A model generated the notes under the pieces. The model saw nothing but the letters and a program-made list of their open reading frames with translations, ran no database searches and was not told the origin of the DNA. A DNA stretch of 64,000 nt from Pseudodonghicola flavimaris. Its GTDB lineage: Bacteria; Pseudomonadota; Alphaproteobacteria; Rhodobacterales; Rhodobacteraceae. Location: assembly GCF_030164425.1 (NCBI RefSeq), contig NZ_JASNJD010000010.1, positions 1 through 64,000 of the forward strand, read 5' to 3'. Shown here piece after piece: positions 8,343 to 16,786 of this stretch. Both the position numbers and the translations under genes were made by a program. The first letter of the stretch is position 1. Each line of letters begins with the position of its first letter.

Positions 8343-11004
8343 CCCTGCCCTCCGCACTCATCTTTTCTTTTACCGCCTCCGCAATCTCAGGAGACACGTC
8401 ATATCCATCATACTCGTCGAGAAGCGCTTCATCGTAGGTCTCAAAAGCCCATTCATTCACGACTTCCAAAGCCCCGGATACCATCAAACCATGCGAGGCG
8501 CAGATCTTCTCGAACTCGGTCTCAGACCAATGCTCGCGAGTAAGTACTTCGAGGACAAGGGCGCCGTGTTTCGGGTCAAGCCCTGCCACCAGGCATTCGT
8601 AGTCAGGCGTGGAGGCACCGCTTTCTTCCTCTTCGACATCGAAAATCTGACCGAGGACGGACGACACGCGCTCGGTGTCCGAACGGATTGCTGCGATCCG
8701 CGAAGCGTCGAGCTTGGGTCCGCTGGCTTTCACAAGATCGGGTATCGCTTCGCCCGGACGACCCGGTTTCGAGGCACGAACAGTGCGAGGACCATCCGCA
8801 ACTTCGCCAGCATGCAGGTCTGAGTAGGCAAGCGCAGGATCTAGACCCAAAGCCTTGTAGATTTTCTCGATGCTTGCAACTTCGTCGGAGTGAATAATGC
8901 CATCGGCATGTGCTGCACCAACCAACGCTGCCCGCATAGCGGCCTGGCTGTCTTGGCCCACTTCCTTCAGTTTGCGGCGCAAGAGCGTCATGTCCGGTGG
9001 CACGGCCAGGAACCATTCAAGGTTTGCGCGCAGCCTGCGGCCTTCCTGATCGCTTAGGTCCGCGGCGGAGACCTGATCCTCCAGCGCCTTGCGCTCAGGC
9101 TCCGCGATGCGACCATCCGCATGAGCAACGAACGACCCAAGTGCCAATTCAATCAGGGCGCTTCGATAGCTGTCGGAAACTTCCTCCAGTCTTTCGATCG
9201 GTTCGCCCAGGCTGAACAGTACCACAGGCTCCTCCGCCTTGGGCGACCGGAGCGCAAACCGAGGGTCGGGCGCCAGACCGAAACCGAGACGGGCGAGCGC
9301 GTCGGCCGCTCCTGTCATCTGCCGTTTCCCGATCTTCTCGCTCGTTTCTCCCTCCAGACGTCCGATCACCTCCTCAAGCGGCACCAATCCCCCCCGATCG
9401 ACGATAGTGCTTGCCCAAGATTTCAAGCGGTCCATTTCCTCGGATGGGAAGGCATCCCACAGTTCAGAAGGCAGCAATGCATGCGCTTCCACGCTTCCGC
9501 GACCGTCAGGGTTTCGGCCCAGGAAGCGACTGAGCTTGTCGAGATCGTTCATAGCCTCATCGGCCAATTCTTGTGCGATCTCGACCGGCTTACGCAGGCC
9601 AGAAATATCCGGCACCGGCTTTCCTTCAACAGTTGGGTTTGCTGAGCCCTCAAACTCGCTGGAAGCAGCCCTATAGGATACCTTGAGCGTTTTCCGGGGT
9701 TTGGCAACCTTGAGCCCGTCAGGAAACCGCTGGTCAAACCGGATACGGAAAAGAGCGATGAACTCATCCCGGCATCGCGTCGCCGGAGTTCTCAGATATG
9801 TTTCAGGGTGACAAATGAACCAACTCAACAACCATTCGGCAGTCAAGTTTTCGCCCTTGTAAATCCGAGCCCCGATTGCGTACTTCAGTGAAAACGGGAG
9901 TTCCCAGCCCTGCTTCTCAAAAATGGGCTCGATCGCGTCGAAGTCGATTTCGACAAGAGTCGCGATGTCGAGGAACTCCCCCAGGTAGCGCCGGACGGAG
10001 TGACTATCGGGGTACAGCGACTGCAACCTTCGAACTTCCTGGACGATATCCTTAGCGTCATCCTGGGACTGATCGACGAAGAAACGACGCTCCAACCCGT
10101 AAAAATACAGGAACATGTATCCTGCATCAAACCATGCATCTTTTCGACCGCCGGCAAGCCAATCGAGATAGGTCGCCCTGCAGTCCGGCGAGATTTCCGA
10201 GTAGTTCGGCCAATACGGCAGCCCGCTTCCAGCAACGTCCGTGCCCCGCTTTGCCACTGGCAAAGCGGGATCGATATAGCCTCGGCACTTTGAACGATAG
10301 CCGTTGGTGTTCAGCGAAGGAGGGGTTCCGACGTAAACCATCCCGCCGATGTTGCGGCCCGCGACGCTCGTCGTTTCGTCAGATCGGATCCACCCGATTT
10401 TTGGTGATCTCCAAGACAGGGTAGCTGGCGCTGGTTGCTTTCTTTCAGCCGCTGCAGCTAGAGCTGGCGCCGCGGACTTTCCGGCACGGACGATCGCGGC
10501 GTAGTCCTGCTTCCGATGAACGTAGGCCTTGGTGGCCGCCTCTGTCGCTTGCGAAGGCTGCGCTCGTTCGGCCGCGGTCAATGAGTCTGGCATGGAAGAC
10601 CGTCCCGCACGGGCGATTGCGGCGTTGTCCTGCGTAGGTGGGGAGTAGGCTCGAATGGCAGCCGGTGCTTGGGACGCAATGGCTTCGCGAGTTCGTTCGC
10701 GCTCACGCTCGATACGTTTGTCGTAGGCACTTGGTTGGGCTGCCAGCTCAGGTCCGAGTGTTCGGGTTTCGGAACTTCCCACGGCTTGCGCTTTTGCAGC
10801 GACTTTCCGCGATCTCCGCTTTTCTTGCCACCAGACCAAAATGATAGGAGCACCAAATGCAAACAACATTTGGCCACCCACCGGCCACCCCTGGAGGACT
10901 GTGACCACCACGATCATGCAAAAGATGAAGTAGACAAAAAGAAAGAATGTAATTCGGAAAAACTTGAGTAATGAAGACACTATCGCCCCTCCCCCTTCAG
11001 TCAC
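8320..11004 (-). CDS. sngA: Shango TerB-domain protein SngA
   Basis: 894 aa, first gene of the Shango operon. Hydrophobic segments at about residues 13-38 and 44-59 predict one or two membrane spans. A charged helix (RIERERERTRE) and a two-copy 39-residue repeat (116-154 and 157-195) form a linker. It is followed by a TerB-N domain (about 205-440, ending the YRSKCRGYIDP/YLDWLAGG-type region), a central TerB domain (about 635-760; repeated HADG metal-site motifs FVAHADG and AAHADG) and a TerB-C domain (about 800-885). Known TerB-N/TerB-C proteins accompany ATPases and helicases in stress and defence loci. The membrane anchor suggests the complex senses or acts at the inner membrane; this is inference. 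Confidence 0.85.
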   Translation of the reverse strand: MTEGGGAIVSSLLKFFRITFFLFVYFIFCMIVVVTVLQGWPVGGQMLFAFGAPIILVWWQEKRRSRKVAAKAQAVGSSETRTLGPELAAQPSAYDKRIERERERTREAIASQAPAAIRAYSPPTQDNAAIARAGRSSMPDSLTAAERAQPSQATEAATKAYVHRKQDYAAIVRAGKSAAPALAAAAERKQPAPATLSWRSPKIGWIRSDETTSVAGRNIGGMVYVGTPPSLNTNGYRSKCRGYIDPALPVAKRGTDVAGSGLPYWPNYSEISPDCRATYLDWLAGGRKDAWFDAGYMFLYFYGLERRFFVDQSQDDAKDIVQEVRRLQSLYPDSHSVRRYLGEFLDIATLVEIDFDAIEPIFEKQGWELPFSLKYAIGARIYKGENLTAEWLLSWFICHPETYLRTPATRCRDEFIALFRIRFDQRFPDGLKVAKPRKTLKVSYRAASSEFEGSANPTVEGKPVPDISGLRKPVEIAQELADEAMNDLDKLSRFLGRNPDGRGSVEAHALLPSELWDAFPSEEMDRLKSWASTIVDRGGLVPLEEVIGRLEGETSEKIGKRQMTGAADALARLGFGLAPDPRFALRSPKAEEPVVLFSLGEPIERLEEVSDSYRSALIELALGSFVAHADGRIAEPERKALEDQVSAADLSDQEGRRLRANLEWFLAVPPDMTLLRRKLKEVGQDSQAAMRAALVGAAHADGIIHSDEVASIEKIYKALGLDPALAYSDLHAGEVADGPRTVRASKPGRPGEAIPDLVKASGPKLDASRIAAIRSDTERVSSVLGQIFDVEEEESGASTPDYECLVAGLDPKHGALVLEVLTREHWSETEFEKICASHGLMVSGALEVVNEWAFETYDEALLDEYDGYDVSPEIAEAVKEKMSAEGRDVEVETT
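10420..10659 (-). repeat. Two-copy in-frame repeat within sngA
   Basis: Repeat units at 10543-10659 and 10420-10536 encode 39 residues each with a 2-residue spacer. Shared pattern: A-x-x-AY, QD-x-AAI-x-RAG, then AAER-x-QP-x-x-AT. Similarity is also visible at DNA level (cgatygcggcgt-gtcctgc), suggesting a fairly recent duplication of the linker between membrane anchor and TerB-N domain. Confidence 0.7.
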
Positions 11005-11259
11005 ACTATTTTACACGAACATCATTTCAATCATTAAAGCGGAGCCTGAACAGTTTTCCGGCCAGCGTCCACTGCCCAATGAGGTGACAGCGGTCATGCC
11101 CCAAGCACTTGGGGCCTTCAGCGCCCCCCTGATCTGAACTCGCCACCACGGAGATGATCACTGAGGGAGTGGGTGGCATTGGGGATAACGCATTCATCTC
11201 GCGCGTTGACTGGCACCAGCGCCACTGAAGCTGCACATCAACCTCAGACTGCCCTCCCG
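11005..11259. other. Upstream region of the Shango operon
   Basis: About 255 bases between the sngA start and the insertion-sequence remnant. The first ~40 bases beside sngA are A/T-rich (attttacacgaacatcattt) and probably hold its promoter, but I cannot place -35/-10 boxes with confidence. No gene supported. Confidence 0.35.
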
Positions 11260-11620
11260 CCGCAGATGGGAGCCCGATCGCCCTGCATTGCCCTCGGATG
11301 CGGCGATCCAGTTCGTTTGACCACCAAGGTCCTGCTCAAGCTGCCGCCCCGGCAAGCGACTGAGATAGTGGCCAGCCCGTTGAAGATGGCGGACTTAGAC
11401 TGGACGGAGGCGTATCGAGCCAAAGATGCGTTGCCTGAAATCCTTCGAAAACGCTTTGCCGCTAGAAACCCCGGCTGCCAATCCGCCGAGATCAAGATGC
11501 GTGCTGCACTGATGAACCGTTTCTCGGCCCTCGGCACCGCCGTGATCGTCTGCACCGCCTGACAAAGACCGATAAAGGGGCCATCACGCCTCAAGCCATC
11601 GTTCCGCAACAATGCCGCGG
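11260..11620 (+). pseudogene. IS5-family transposase remnant, frameshifted and internally deleted
   Basis: One frame reads DRPALPSDAAIQFV and stops at 11318. The adjoining frame continues from 11317 with LTTKVLLKLPPRQATEIV, then MADLDWT, which is the usual N-terminal block of IS5-type transposases (SDAAIQ...LTxKVLF..PLRQ). It then jumps straight to a C-terminal block ending AEIKMRAALMNRFSALG (stop at 11562), so the DDE catalytic middle is missing. The sequence after the stop (to about 11620) looks like an IS right end, but no intact inverted repeats were identified. Inactive; marks past rearrangement at the edge of the defence island. Confidence 0.65.
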
Positions 11621-12404
11621 CGGCCTTGAAGGTGCAGCAGGCCAAACTTGGACTAGCCCTAACATGTCGTCGCCGCGATCTTCACAAAAGGCATCCGCGA
11701 AAAATTTGGTACTTGGTACACAAGATCACCGCTTACTGTATTGATTATATGAATGTATTCTGGATCAATCCGTCCAATCCATCATCGGCGCGACGGATAG
11801 GCGGGAGGCCGTTGATAGCTCCTGTTGTTTCATCTTTTCAACCACTTAGGCGCACCCTGTCTCCGTCTCGCTTCCGCCCGTTCCGTCCCGGCTGCGCCGA
11901 GTTCGACGCAGGGCGATACACTCTCCCGAATGAGAGGCCCAAGCCCCCAGTCGCAAGGCCCCCATGGGCTCGCTCAGGACACACAAACGACAGGGCCACA
12001 GTGCTCCGCCAGATGTACGCATGATGCGAGAAGGCCCCTCCTATCATGAGACGACGGCCTTTGACAGACGCCCTGCAGCAACCGCCCGGACAAAGACGCC
12101 TAAGAAAGAGCTCCCAGGCGACGGGGGAGTTGAACGCTTCCGGCCCCCGACATGCGCAACCGGCGACGGGCCCATTTCGCCGTTCGCCACCAGAGGACAC
12201 CTCAGGCCTTGCCGATGCACAAAATGATGGTGTTCGCGCCGCCGCTTCACCCCGGAGGAAAACGGGGATGCGCGCAGCGACAGTACCGCGGTCTCCCTTG
12301 GCGCGTCCGACGTCGGGCACGAACGGGTTGCGCCTCAAGGACGCGGCCCCCTTCAAACAGGCCGGGAAGCGGCAATCGCCTTGGCCCGGCGGCGTCCGCA
12401 GTCC
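11621..12404. other. Gene-poor debris with orphan regulatory sequence
   Basis: About 780 bases. Around 11700-11765 the DNA is strikingly A/T-rich and contains CTTG-gtaca-CAAG (11712-11724), a GntR-type-looking palindrome, but no gene follows on either strand. From 11800 to 12400 the sequence is GC-rich; its open frames are arginine/proline-rich and without domain signs. No tRNA or attachment site was recognised. Probably the scarred right border of the island. Confidence 0.4.
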
Positions 12405-12426
12405 GCTGACCGCCGAGGCGGTCAGC
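12405..12426. terminator. Hairpin after the tautomerase gene
   Basis: Perfect 10-bp stem GCTGACCGCC / GGCGGTCAGC with a 2-base loop, just beyond the stop of the minus-strand tautomerase gene. No clear T-run follows, so termination is likely but not certain. Confidence 0.5.
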
Positions 12427-12433
12427 GCCGCAG

Positions 12434-12664
12434 CTACATCTCGTAGCCCGGCGTTTTGTAGAGCGTCTGCGGATCGGCCTCGGCGATGTCCGGCTGGTAG
12501 ACGTCTTCCTTCCAGCGGGCCGGGGCGACCTCCTCGATGGCGACCGATACGGCATCGGCACCATATTCGAAGATCTCCATCACATTGCGGCTGATGGCTT
12601 CGGCCAGGCGTTTCTTCTGGTCCTCGGTCTTCCCGGGCCAGGCCTTGACGATAACATGCGGCAT
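12434..12664 (-). CDS. 4-oxalocrotonate tautomerase family protein
   Basis: 76 aa, the usual length of small tautomerases. Pro2 becomes the N-terminal catalytic proline after Met removal (MPHVIVKAWPG), followed by the typical helix TEDQKKRLAEAISRNV and the beta strand carrying VSVAIEEV. The W-x-x-D-V-Y ending resembles the PptA-like subgroup. It would catalyse keto-enol tautomerisation of an unidentified substrate. Last gene of a minus-strand operon after DUF2255 and an SDR, 67 bases downstream of the latter, suggesting joint action on a small carbonyl compound. Confidence 0.88.
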   Translation of the reverse strand: MPHVIVKAWPGKTEDQKKRLAEAISRNVMEIFEYGADAVSVAIEEVAPARWKEDVYQPDIAEADPQTLYKTPGYEM

Positions 12665-12731
12665 GACTGCTCCTGCGTGTTGCGAAGGGGCGGCGGCGTT
12701 CCCGTCCCCGCCCCAGTCTCATCCCGTCCTC

Positions 12732-13499
12732 TCAGAGGAAGGCGCCGTTGTCGACCTGAATGACCTGGCCGGTCACCGCCTTGCCCATCTCGCTGGCGAG
12801 ATAGAGCGCGGCATAGGCCTGATCGCGCGGCTCGGTCATCGGCACGGTGGTGTTGACGTATTTGTCGGAGAACTCGAGCATCACGTCACCGCCCTCCTGC
12901 TCGCCCGCGGCCCAGGCCCGCGCGGCGTCGGTATCGGTGACCCCCGGTGCGATGGCGTTGCAGCGGATCTTCGTCCCCGACAGCCGGATCGCGATGTTCT
13001 TGGTCATCGTGTTCAGCCCGCCCTTGGTCGAGGTATAGGCCACGCCGCAGATCGGCAGGGTGCCATTGACCGAGGAGACGTTGATGATCCGCCCGTCGTT
13101 GCGCGGCATGAAGTGCTTCACCGCCTCGCGGCAGAAGCGGAAAGGACCGGCGAGGTTCAGTTCGACGATCTTGGCGAAATGGTCGTCGGAGGCTTCCTCG
13201 ATGGCCACCATGTCGCCGGAACCGGCGTTGTTGACCAGGATATCGACCTGGCCATAGGCTGCGATCGCCTCGGCGAACACCCGGGCGGGTGCGGCAGGGT
13301 CCGAGGAGTCGGCGACCAGCCCCATCGCCTTGCCGCCCTTGGCGGTAATGTCGGCCACCACCTCGTCGAGCAGATCCTTGCCCCGCGCGGTCAGGACGAC
13401 ATTCGCGCCCTCTTCGGCGAAGAGCTCGGCAATCGCCAGGCCGATCCCCTTGGTGGCGCCGGTCACGATCGCGGTTTTTCCTTCGAGCATCCTGTGCAT
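12732..13499 (-). CDS. Short-chain dehydrogenase/reductase (classical SDR)
   Basis: 255 aa from ATG 13499, chosen because AAAGGAGG lies about 8 nt upstream. Cofactor motif TGATKGIG near residue 11, NNAG, catalytic Ser in VSSVNGT and the Y-TST-K dyad place it in the classical SDR family; the C-terminus ends in the usual VDNGAFL-type strand. NAD(P)-dependent oxidation/reduction of an alcohol or carbonyl. Between DUF2255 and tautomerase genes in one operon. An intercistronic hairpin upstream (13526-13544) may tune its expression. Confidence 0.9.
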   Translation of the reverse strand: MHRMLEGKTAIVTGATKGIGLAIAELFAEEGANVVLTARGKDLLDEVVADITAKGGKAMGLVADSSDPAAPARVFAEAIAAYGQVDILVNNAGSGDMVAIEEASDDHFAKIVELNLAGPFRFCREAVKHFMPRNDGRIINVSSVNGTLPICGVAYTSTKGGLNTMTKNIAIRLSGTKIRCNAIAPGVTDTDAARAWAAGEQEGGDVMLEFSDKYVNTTVPMTEPRDQAYAALYLASEMGKAVTGQVIQVDNGAFL

Positions 13500-13525
13500 G
13501 ATGCAAATCCTCCTTTGAAGTTGGC

Positions 13526-13544
13526 GGAGAGCCACAGGCTCTCC
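13526..13544. terminator. Intercistronic hairpin between DUF2255 and SDR genes
   Basis: GGAGAGCC-aca-GGCTCTCC, an 8-bp perfect stem with a 3-base loop, no T-run. It sits directly upstream of the SDR Shine-Dalgarno sequence and could attenuate or stabilise the transcript. Confidence 0.4.
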
Positions 13545-13587
13545 CGGTTACCGCTCCGGCGGCCGCGTTCCGGCGCCGGCCCGGCGA

Positions 13588-13956
13588 TCAGCGCGGGGTC
13601 ACCCGCACGGTGGCGGCACGGCTGCGGGCCGAAATCATCGGCGCCAGATAGGCGCTGGTGCCGTATTTCGCCCGATAGGCCGCGTCGATCCTGTCGTTCA
13701 GCGTGTCCTCGACCGGCGCGAAGCCGACCTCATGGCGGCTACCGGCCACCGAAATCCGGCCGGCCTTCTGGCGCATCGCCGCCTGATACCAGCGCGATGC
13801 CGTGCCGCTATAGGCCCGGACATAGAGTGCGCCGCCGACAACCACCGACCAGATCCAGGTCGGCGTGCCATAGGTCACCCCATCTTCGCGGAACGGCGAA
13901 ATCTTCAGATCGTCGGCAGCCGCGATCCGCTCCAGTTGCTCATCCGTCCAAGCCAT
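13588..13956 (-). CDS. DUF2255 family protein
   Basis: 122 aa. Sequence features such as LKISPFREDGVTYGTPTWIW, GALYVRAYSGTASRWYQAA and KAGRISVAG are those of the DUF2255 family, small beta-rich proteins related in fold to split-barrel flavin/F420-type proteins. No biochemical function is established. First gene of the DUF2255 - SDR - tautomerase operon. Confidence 0.85.
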   Translation of the reverse strand: MAWTDEQLERIAAADDLKISPFREDGVTYGTPTWIWSVVVGGALYVRAYSGTASRWYQAAMRQKAGRISVAGSRHEVGFAPVEDTLNDRIDAAYRAKYGTSAYLAPMISARSRAATVRVTPR

Positions 13957-14419
13957 AGCCCACTCCTGTCGGTCTAAAACGCTTCACTTGGGGGCGCGGA
14001 TTACCGGCCGCCCTCCACTCGCGGCATGATATATCCGTTGCGGCGATGGCGATTAGGCCGGCCTTGCAACTGGCACTCATGATCGCGGCTCATAAGACCG
14101 GCGGCGGGAACAGGGCGGAGCCCGGCAGGACATAGCAGGCAAATCCCGCCTGCCCTGGGATCCGGCATCGCAGATATATGACTGCGGCTCATCAGTCTTT
14201 GCGTCATTCCGAGCATAGTCCAAAAACCGCCGCCGGCCTACATCTCGCCGACCGCTGAGCGCCGCCGCCGACCGCGCGCCCCGTGCGACCCGGCCGTCTG
14301 CGCCATCGCGCACCCGGCGAACGCCCGCAAAGATCGATTGCAACACCAAAGACCCGCGCCGGCCAGGACCCCGTTTCCGGCCGTGACCCTCAGCGCGGCA
14401 ACAGATTGGACCGCCCTTC
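13957..14419. promoter_or_regulatory. Divergent intergenic region with a 21-bp direct repeat
   Basis: 463 bases between the divergent DUF2255 operon and the MFS gene. Two similar copies, 14079-14099 (atgatcgcggctcataagacc) and 14178-14198 (atgactgcggctcatcagtct), share the core gCGGCTCATnAG and match at about 16 of 21 positions, 99 bp apart. Possibly binding sites for a regulator. No gene seen in the rest. Confidence 0.35.
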
Positions 14420-15595
14420 ATGCCTACCCCCGCATCGTCTCCGACCCATAGCCCCGCCTCCGCCCTGCCGCTCCTCGCCCTGGGGATCGGCGCCTTCGGC
14501 ATCGGCACCACCGAATTCGCCCCGATGGGGCTGTTGCCGGCCATCGCCTCGGGCACCGGCATCTCGATCCCCGCGGCCGGCCAATTGGTCACGGCCTACG
14601 CGCTCGGCGTCATGCTGAGCGCGCCGGCGATGACCCTGCTGATGGCGCGTTTCGACAGGAAGGCCGCGCTGATGGCGCTGATGGGTCTGCTGGTGCTGGG
14701 CAATCTGATCTCGGCGCTGGCGCCCGGCTACTGGACGCTGCTGACCGGCCGGCTGATCACCAGCCTGTGCCAGGGCGCCTTCTTCGGCATCGGCGCGGTG
14801 GTGGCCACCAGCCTGGTCGCGCCCGAACGGCAGGCCAGTGCCGTCGCCACCATGTTCATGGGACTGAGCATCGCCAATATCGGCGGCGTGCCGGCCTCTG
14901 CCTGGCTGGGGGCGCATGTTGGCTGGCGGATGGCCTTCGGCGCCTCCGTCGTCATCGGCCTGATGGCGATCGTCGCGCTGGCCCTGGCGCTGCCGAAGGA
15001 GGCCCCCGGCCCACGCCCCAATGCCCGGGCCGAACTGCGCGCCCTGATGCATCCGCGCATGGCGATCACGCTGGCGGCAACGGTGATGTTCGCCGGCGGT
15101 TTCTTCGCCGTCTACACCTATGTTGCGCCGCTGCTGCACGAGCTGGCGGGGGCGGACGACAGCTTTGTCATCCTGGTGCTGGTGCTGATCGGGCTGGGGC
15201 TGACCTTCGGCAACTGGTTCGGTGGCCGCCTCGCCGACTGGTCGATCGACAAAGGCGCCCGCCTTGCGATGCTGGCGCTGGCGCTGACCTCGCTGCTGCT
15301 GCCGCTGCTGGCCACCTCCGCTGCCGGCGCCGTGATCGGCTTCCTGCTCTGGGCGGTGGCGGCGTTTTCCTGTGTGCCGGCGCTGCAGATCCGCGCCATG
15401 CAGGCGGCTGCCGGCGCGCCCGGGCTCGGCGCCTCGTTCAACATCGCCGCCTTCAACCTGGGCAATGCCGTCGGCGCCGGCGTCGGTGGCGCCACGCTGG
15501 GCTGGGGATTCGGCTATACCGCCGTCCCGGTGGCCGGGGGGCTGATCGTCCTGCTGGGCCTGGCGACGCTGTGGCGCCGCAGACCCGCGATCTGA
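14420..15595 (+). CDS. MFS transporter, DHA1-type exporter
   Basis: 391 aa, highly hydrophobic throughout, with about twelve predicted membrane helices. The start GIGAFGIGTTEFAPMGLLP and the TM2-3 loop LLMARFDRKAA are typical of the DHA1 drug/arabinose-efflux (AraJ/CmlA-like) subfamily, as is the TM5 region MGLSIANIGGVPASAWLG. It presumably expels a hydrophobic compound by proton antiport. Ends 18 bases from the stop of the convergent AraC gene, which may or may not regulate it. Confidence 0.88.
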   Translation: MPTPASSPTHSPASALPLLALGIGAFGIGTTEFAPMGLLPAIASGTGISIPAAGQLVTAYALGVMLSAPAMTLLMARFDRKAALMALMGLLVLGNLISALAPGYWTLLTGRLITSLCQGAFFGIGAVVATSLVAPERQASAVATMFMGLSIANIGGVPASAWLGAHVGWRMAFGASVVIGLMAIVALALALPKEAPGPRPNARAELRALMHPRMAITLAATVMFAGGFFAVYTYVAPLLHELAGADDSFVILVLVLIGLGLTFGNWFGGRLADWSIDKGARLAMLALALTSLLLPLLATSAAGAVIGFLLWAVAAFSCVPALQIRAMQAAAGAPGLGASFNIAAFNLGNAVGAGVGGATLGWGFGYTAVPVAGGLIVLLGLATLWRRRPAI

Positions 15596-15613
15596 CCCGG
15601 GATCCGGCCGGGT

Positions 15614-16504
15614 CTAATCCGCCTGCAGCTCCGCCGGTCTCTGCTGCCCCGGCCGGCCCTCCCGCGACGGCGGATGCCCGAAGGTCCGGGAATATTCCCG
15701 GCTGAACTGCGAGGCGCTTTCGTAGCCGACAGCGAAGGCGGCCCGGCTCACCTCCGTCCCGGCCAGCAGCAGCCGGCGGGCCTCCTGCAGACGCAGCATC
15801 TTCTGATACTGCAGCGGGCTCATACCGGTGGTGGCGCGGAAGTGGCGGCGAAACGATGCCTCGCTCATCCCGGCGCAGTTGGCCATGTCCTGGATCGGAA
15901 CGCTCTGGTCCAGATTGTCGCGCATCCAGGAGAGTGTCCGCCGCAGCTGGCGTGCCTTCGGATCGGCGGCGACGATCTGATGCAGGACCCCTGCCTGCTC
16001 CCCCTTCAGCAGCCGGTAGAGAATCTCCTTGCGGATCAGCGGCCCCATCACCGGGCCATCCTCCGGCACGCGGCTGAGGGCGAGAAGCCGCAGGCAGGCC
16101 TCGGGCAGGCCCGCCGGGGCCGGGCCGATGGCATAGCCCCCCGACGGCTCCGGCGCGGAGGTCCCGACCTCGGCCAGAAGATCGGCGATCTCCCGATGAT
16201 GAAGCGCCAGGCTGATCGCCATATAGGGCCGCGCCGAGCTGGCGGTGACAATGCGGCTGGTGACCGGCAGCACCACCGAGCCGACGAAACAGGCGCCAGG
16301 CTCGTATCGCACGCTCTGGGCGCCGACCGCCACTTCCTTGACGCCCTGAAGAACCAGGCAGACCGTCGGTTCGGACAGCTCGCCGACCGGGCCGGAGGGC
16401 GCGGCGGCGGAACAGAGCGTCGCGTCCGGCAGCAGCGGCACGCTGCGCCCGGGGCAGGCGATCGCCTGTGCCCGCTCGACCAGCTCAGAAAACGAGTCCT
16501 GCAT
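15614..16504 (-). CDS. AraC family transcriptional regulator
   Basis: 296 aa from ATG 16504, which has GGAG about 8 nt upstream; a longer frame reaches 16585. The N-terminal half is a cupin-like AraC_N ligand domain (CLVLQGVKEVAVG, GSVVLPVTSRI). The C-terminal ~100 residues hold two HTH units: DMANCAGMSEASFRRHFRATTGMSPLQYQ and the second unit RAAFAVGYESASQFSREYSRTFG with the family's FGHPPS ending. Divergent from the Gfo/Idh/MocA gene; three CCGCAA direct repeats just upstream (16515-16555) are candidate sites for it. Confidence 0.9.
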   Translation of the reverse strand: MQDSFSELVERAQAIACPGRSVPLLPDATLCSAAAPSGPVGELSEPTVCLVLQGVKEVAVGAQSVRYEPGACFVGSVVLPVTSRIVTASSARPYMAISLALHHREIADLLAEVGTSAPEPSGGYAIGPAPAGLPEACLRLLALSRVPEDGPVMGPLIRKEILYRLLKGEQAGVLHQIVAADPKARQLRRTLSWMRDNLDQSVPIQDMANCAGMSEASFRRHFRATTGMSPLQYQKMLRLQEARRLLLAGTEVSRAAFAVGYESASQFSREYSRTFGHPPSREGRPGQQRPAELQAD

Positions 16505-16514
16505 GCGACGTTCT

Positions 16515-16555
16515 CCGCAAGGGGCGGCGCTCCGCAAGCTGCGGAACTGCCGCAA
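16515..16555. promoter_or_regulatory. Three CCGCAA direct repeats upstream of the AraC gene
   Basis: CCGCAA at 16515-16520, 16532-16537 and 16550-16555, spaced 17 and 18 bp apart. The middle copy is part of the palindrome TCCGCA-agc-TGCGGA (16531-16545). Direct half-sites at near-helical spacing are usual for AraC proteins; in the divergent region they could serve both directions. Confidence 0.4.
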
Positions 16556-16786
16556 CGCGCCGGTTGATCGGATCGGGCAAATCATCGACCGGAATCCACA
16601 TGGGCGCTCAGGGCTCCCTGACTATATCAGGGCAGAGCGCGTCGCAATCCGGTTCCCGGTCCGCCCGAGGCACGCCCCGGACATGGCCCCAAACAGGCCC
16701 GGGACAGGCCGCGCACCTCCGGCCGCTGCGCGGTCGGCGGCACCGCCAACCAGCCGGCCAGACAGAAGACTACTCAGGAGAACACC

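Noticed and set aside
11838-12722. 294-residue minus-strand frame
   Set aside because: Arginine-rich shadow that runs through the real tautomerase gene in another frame.
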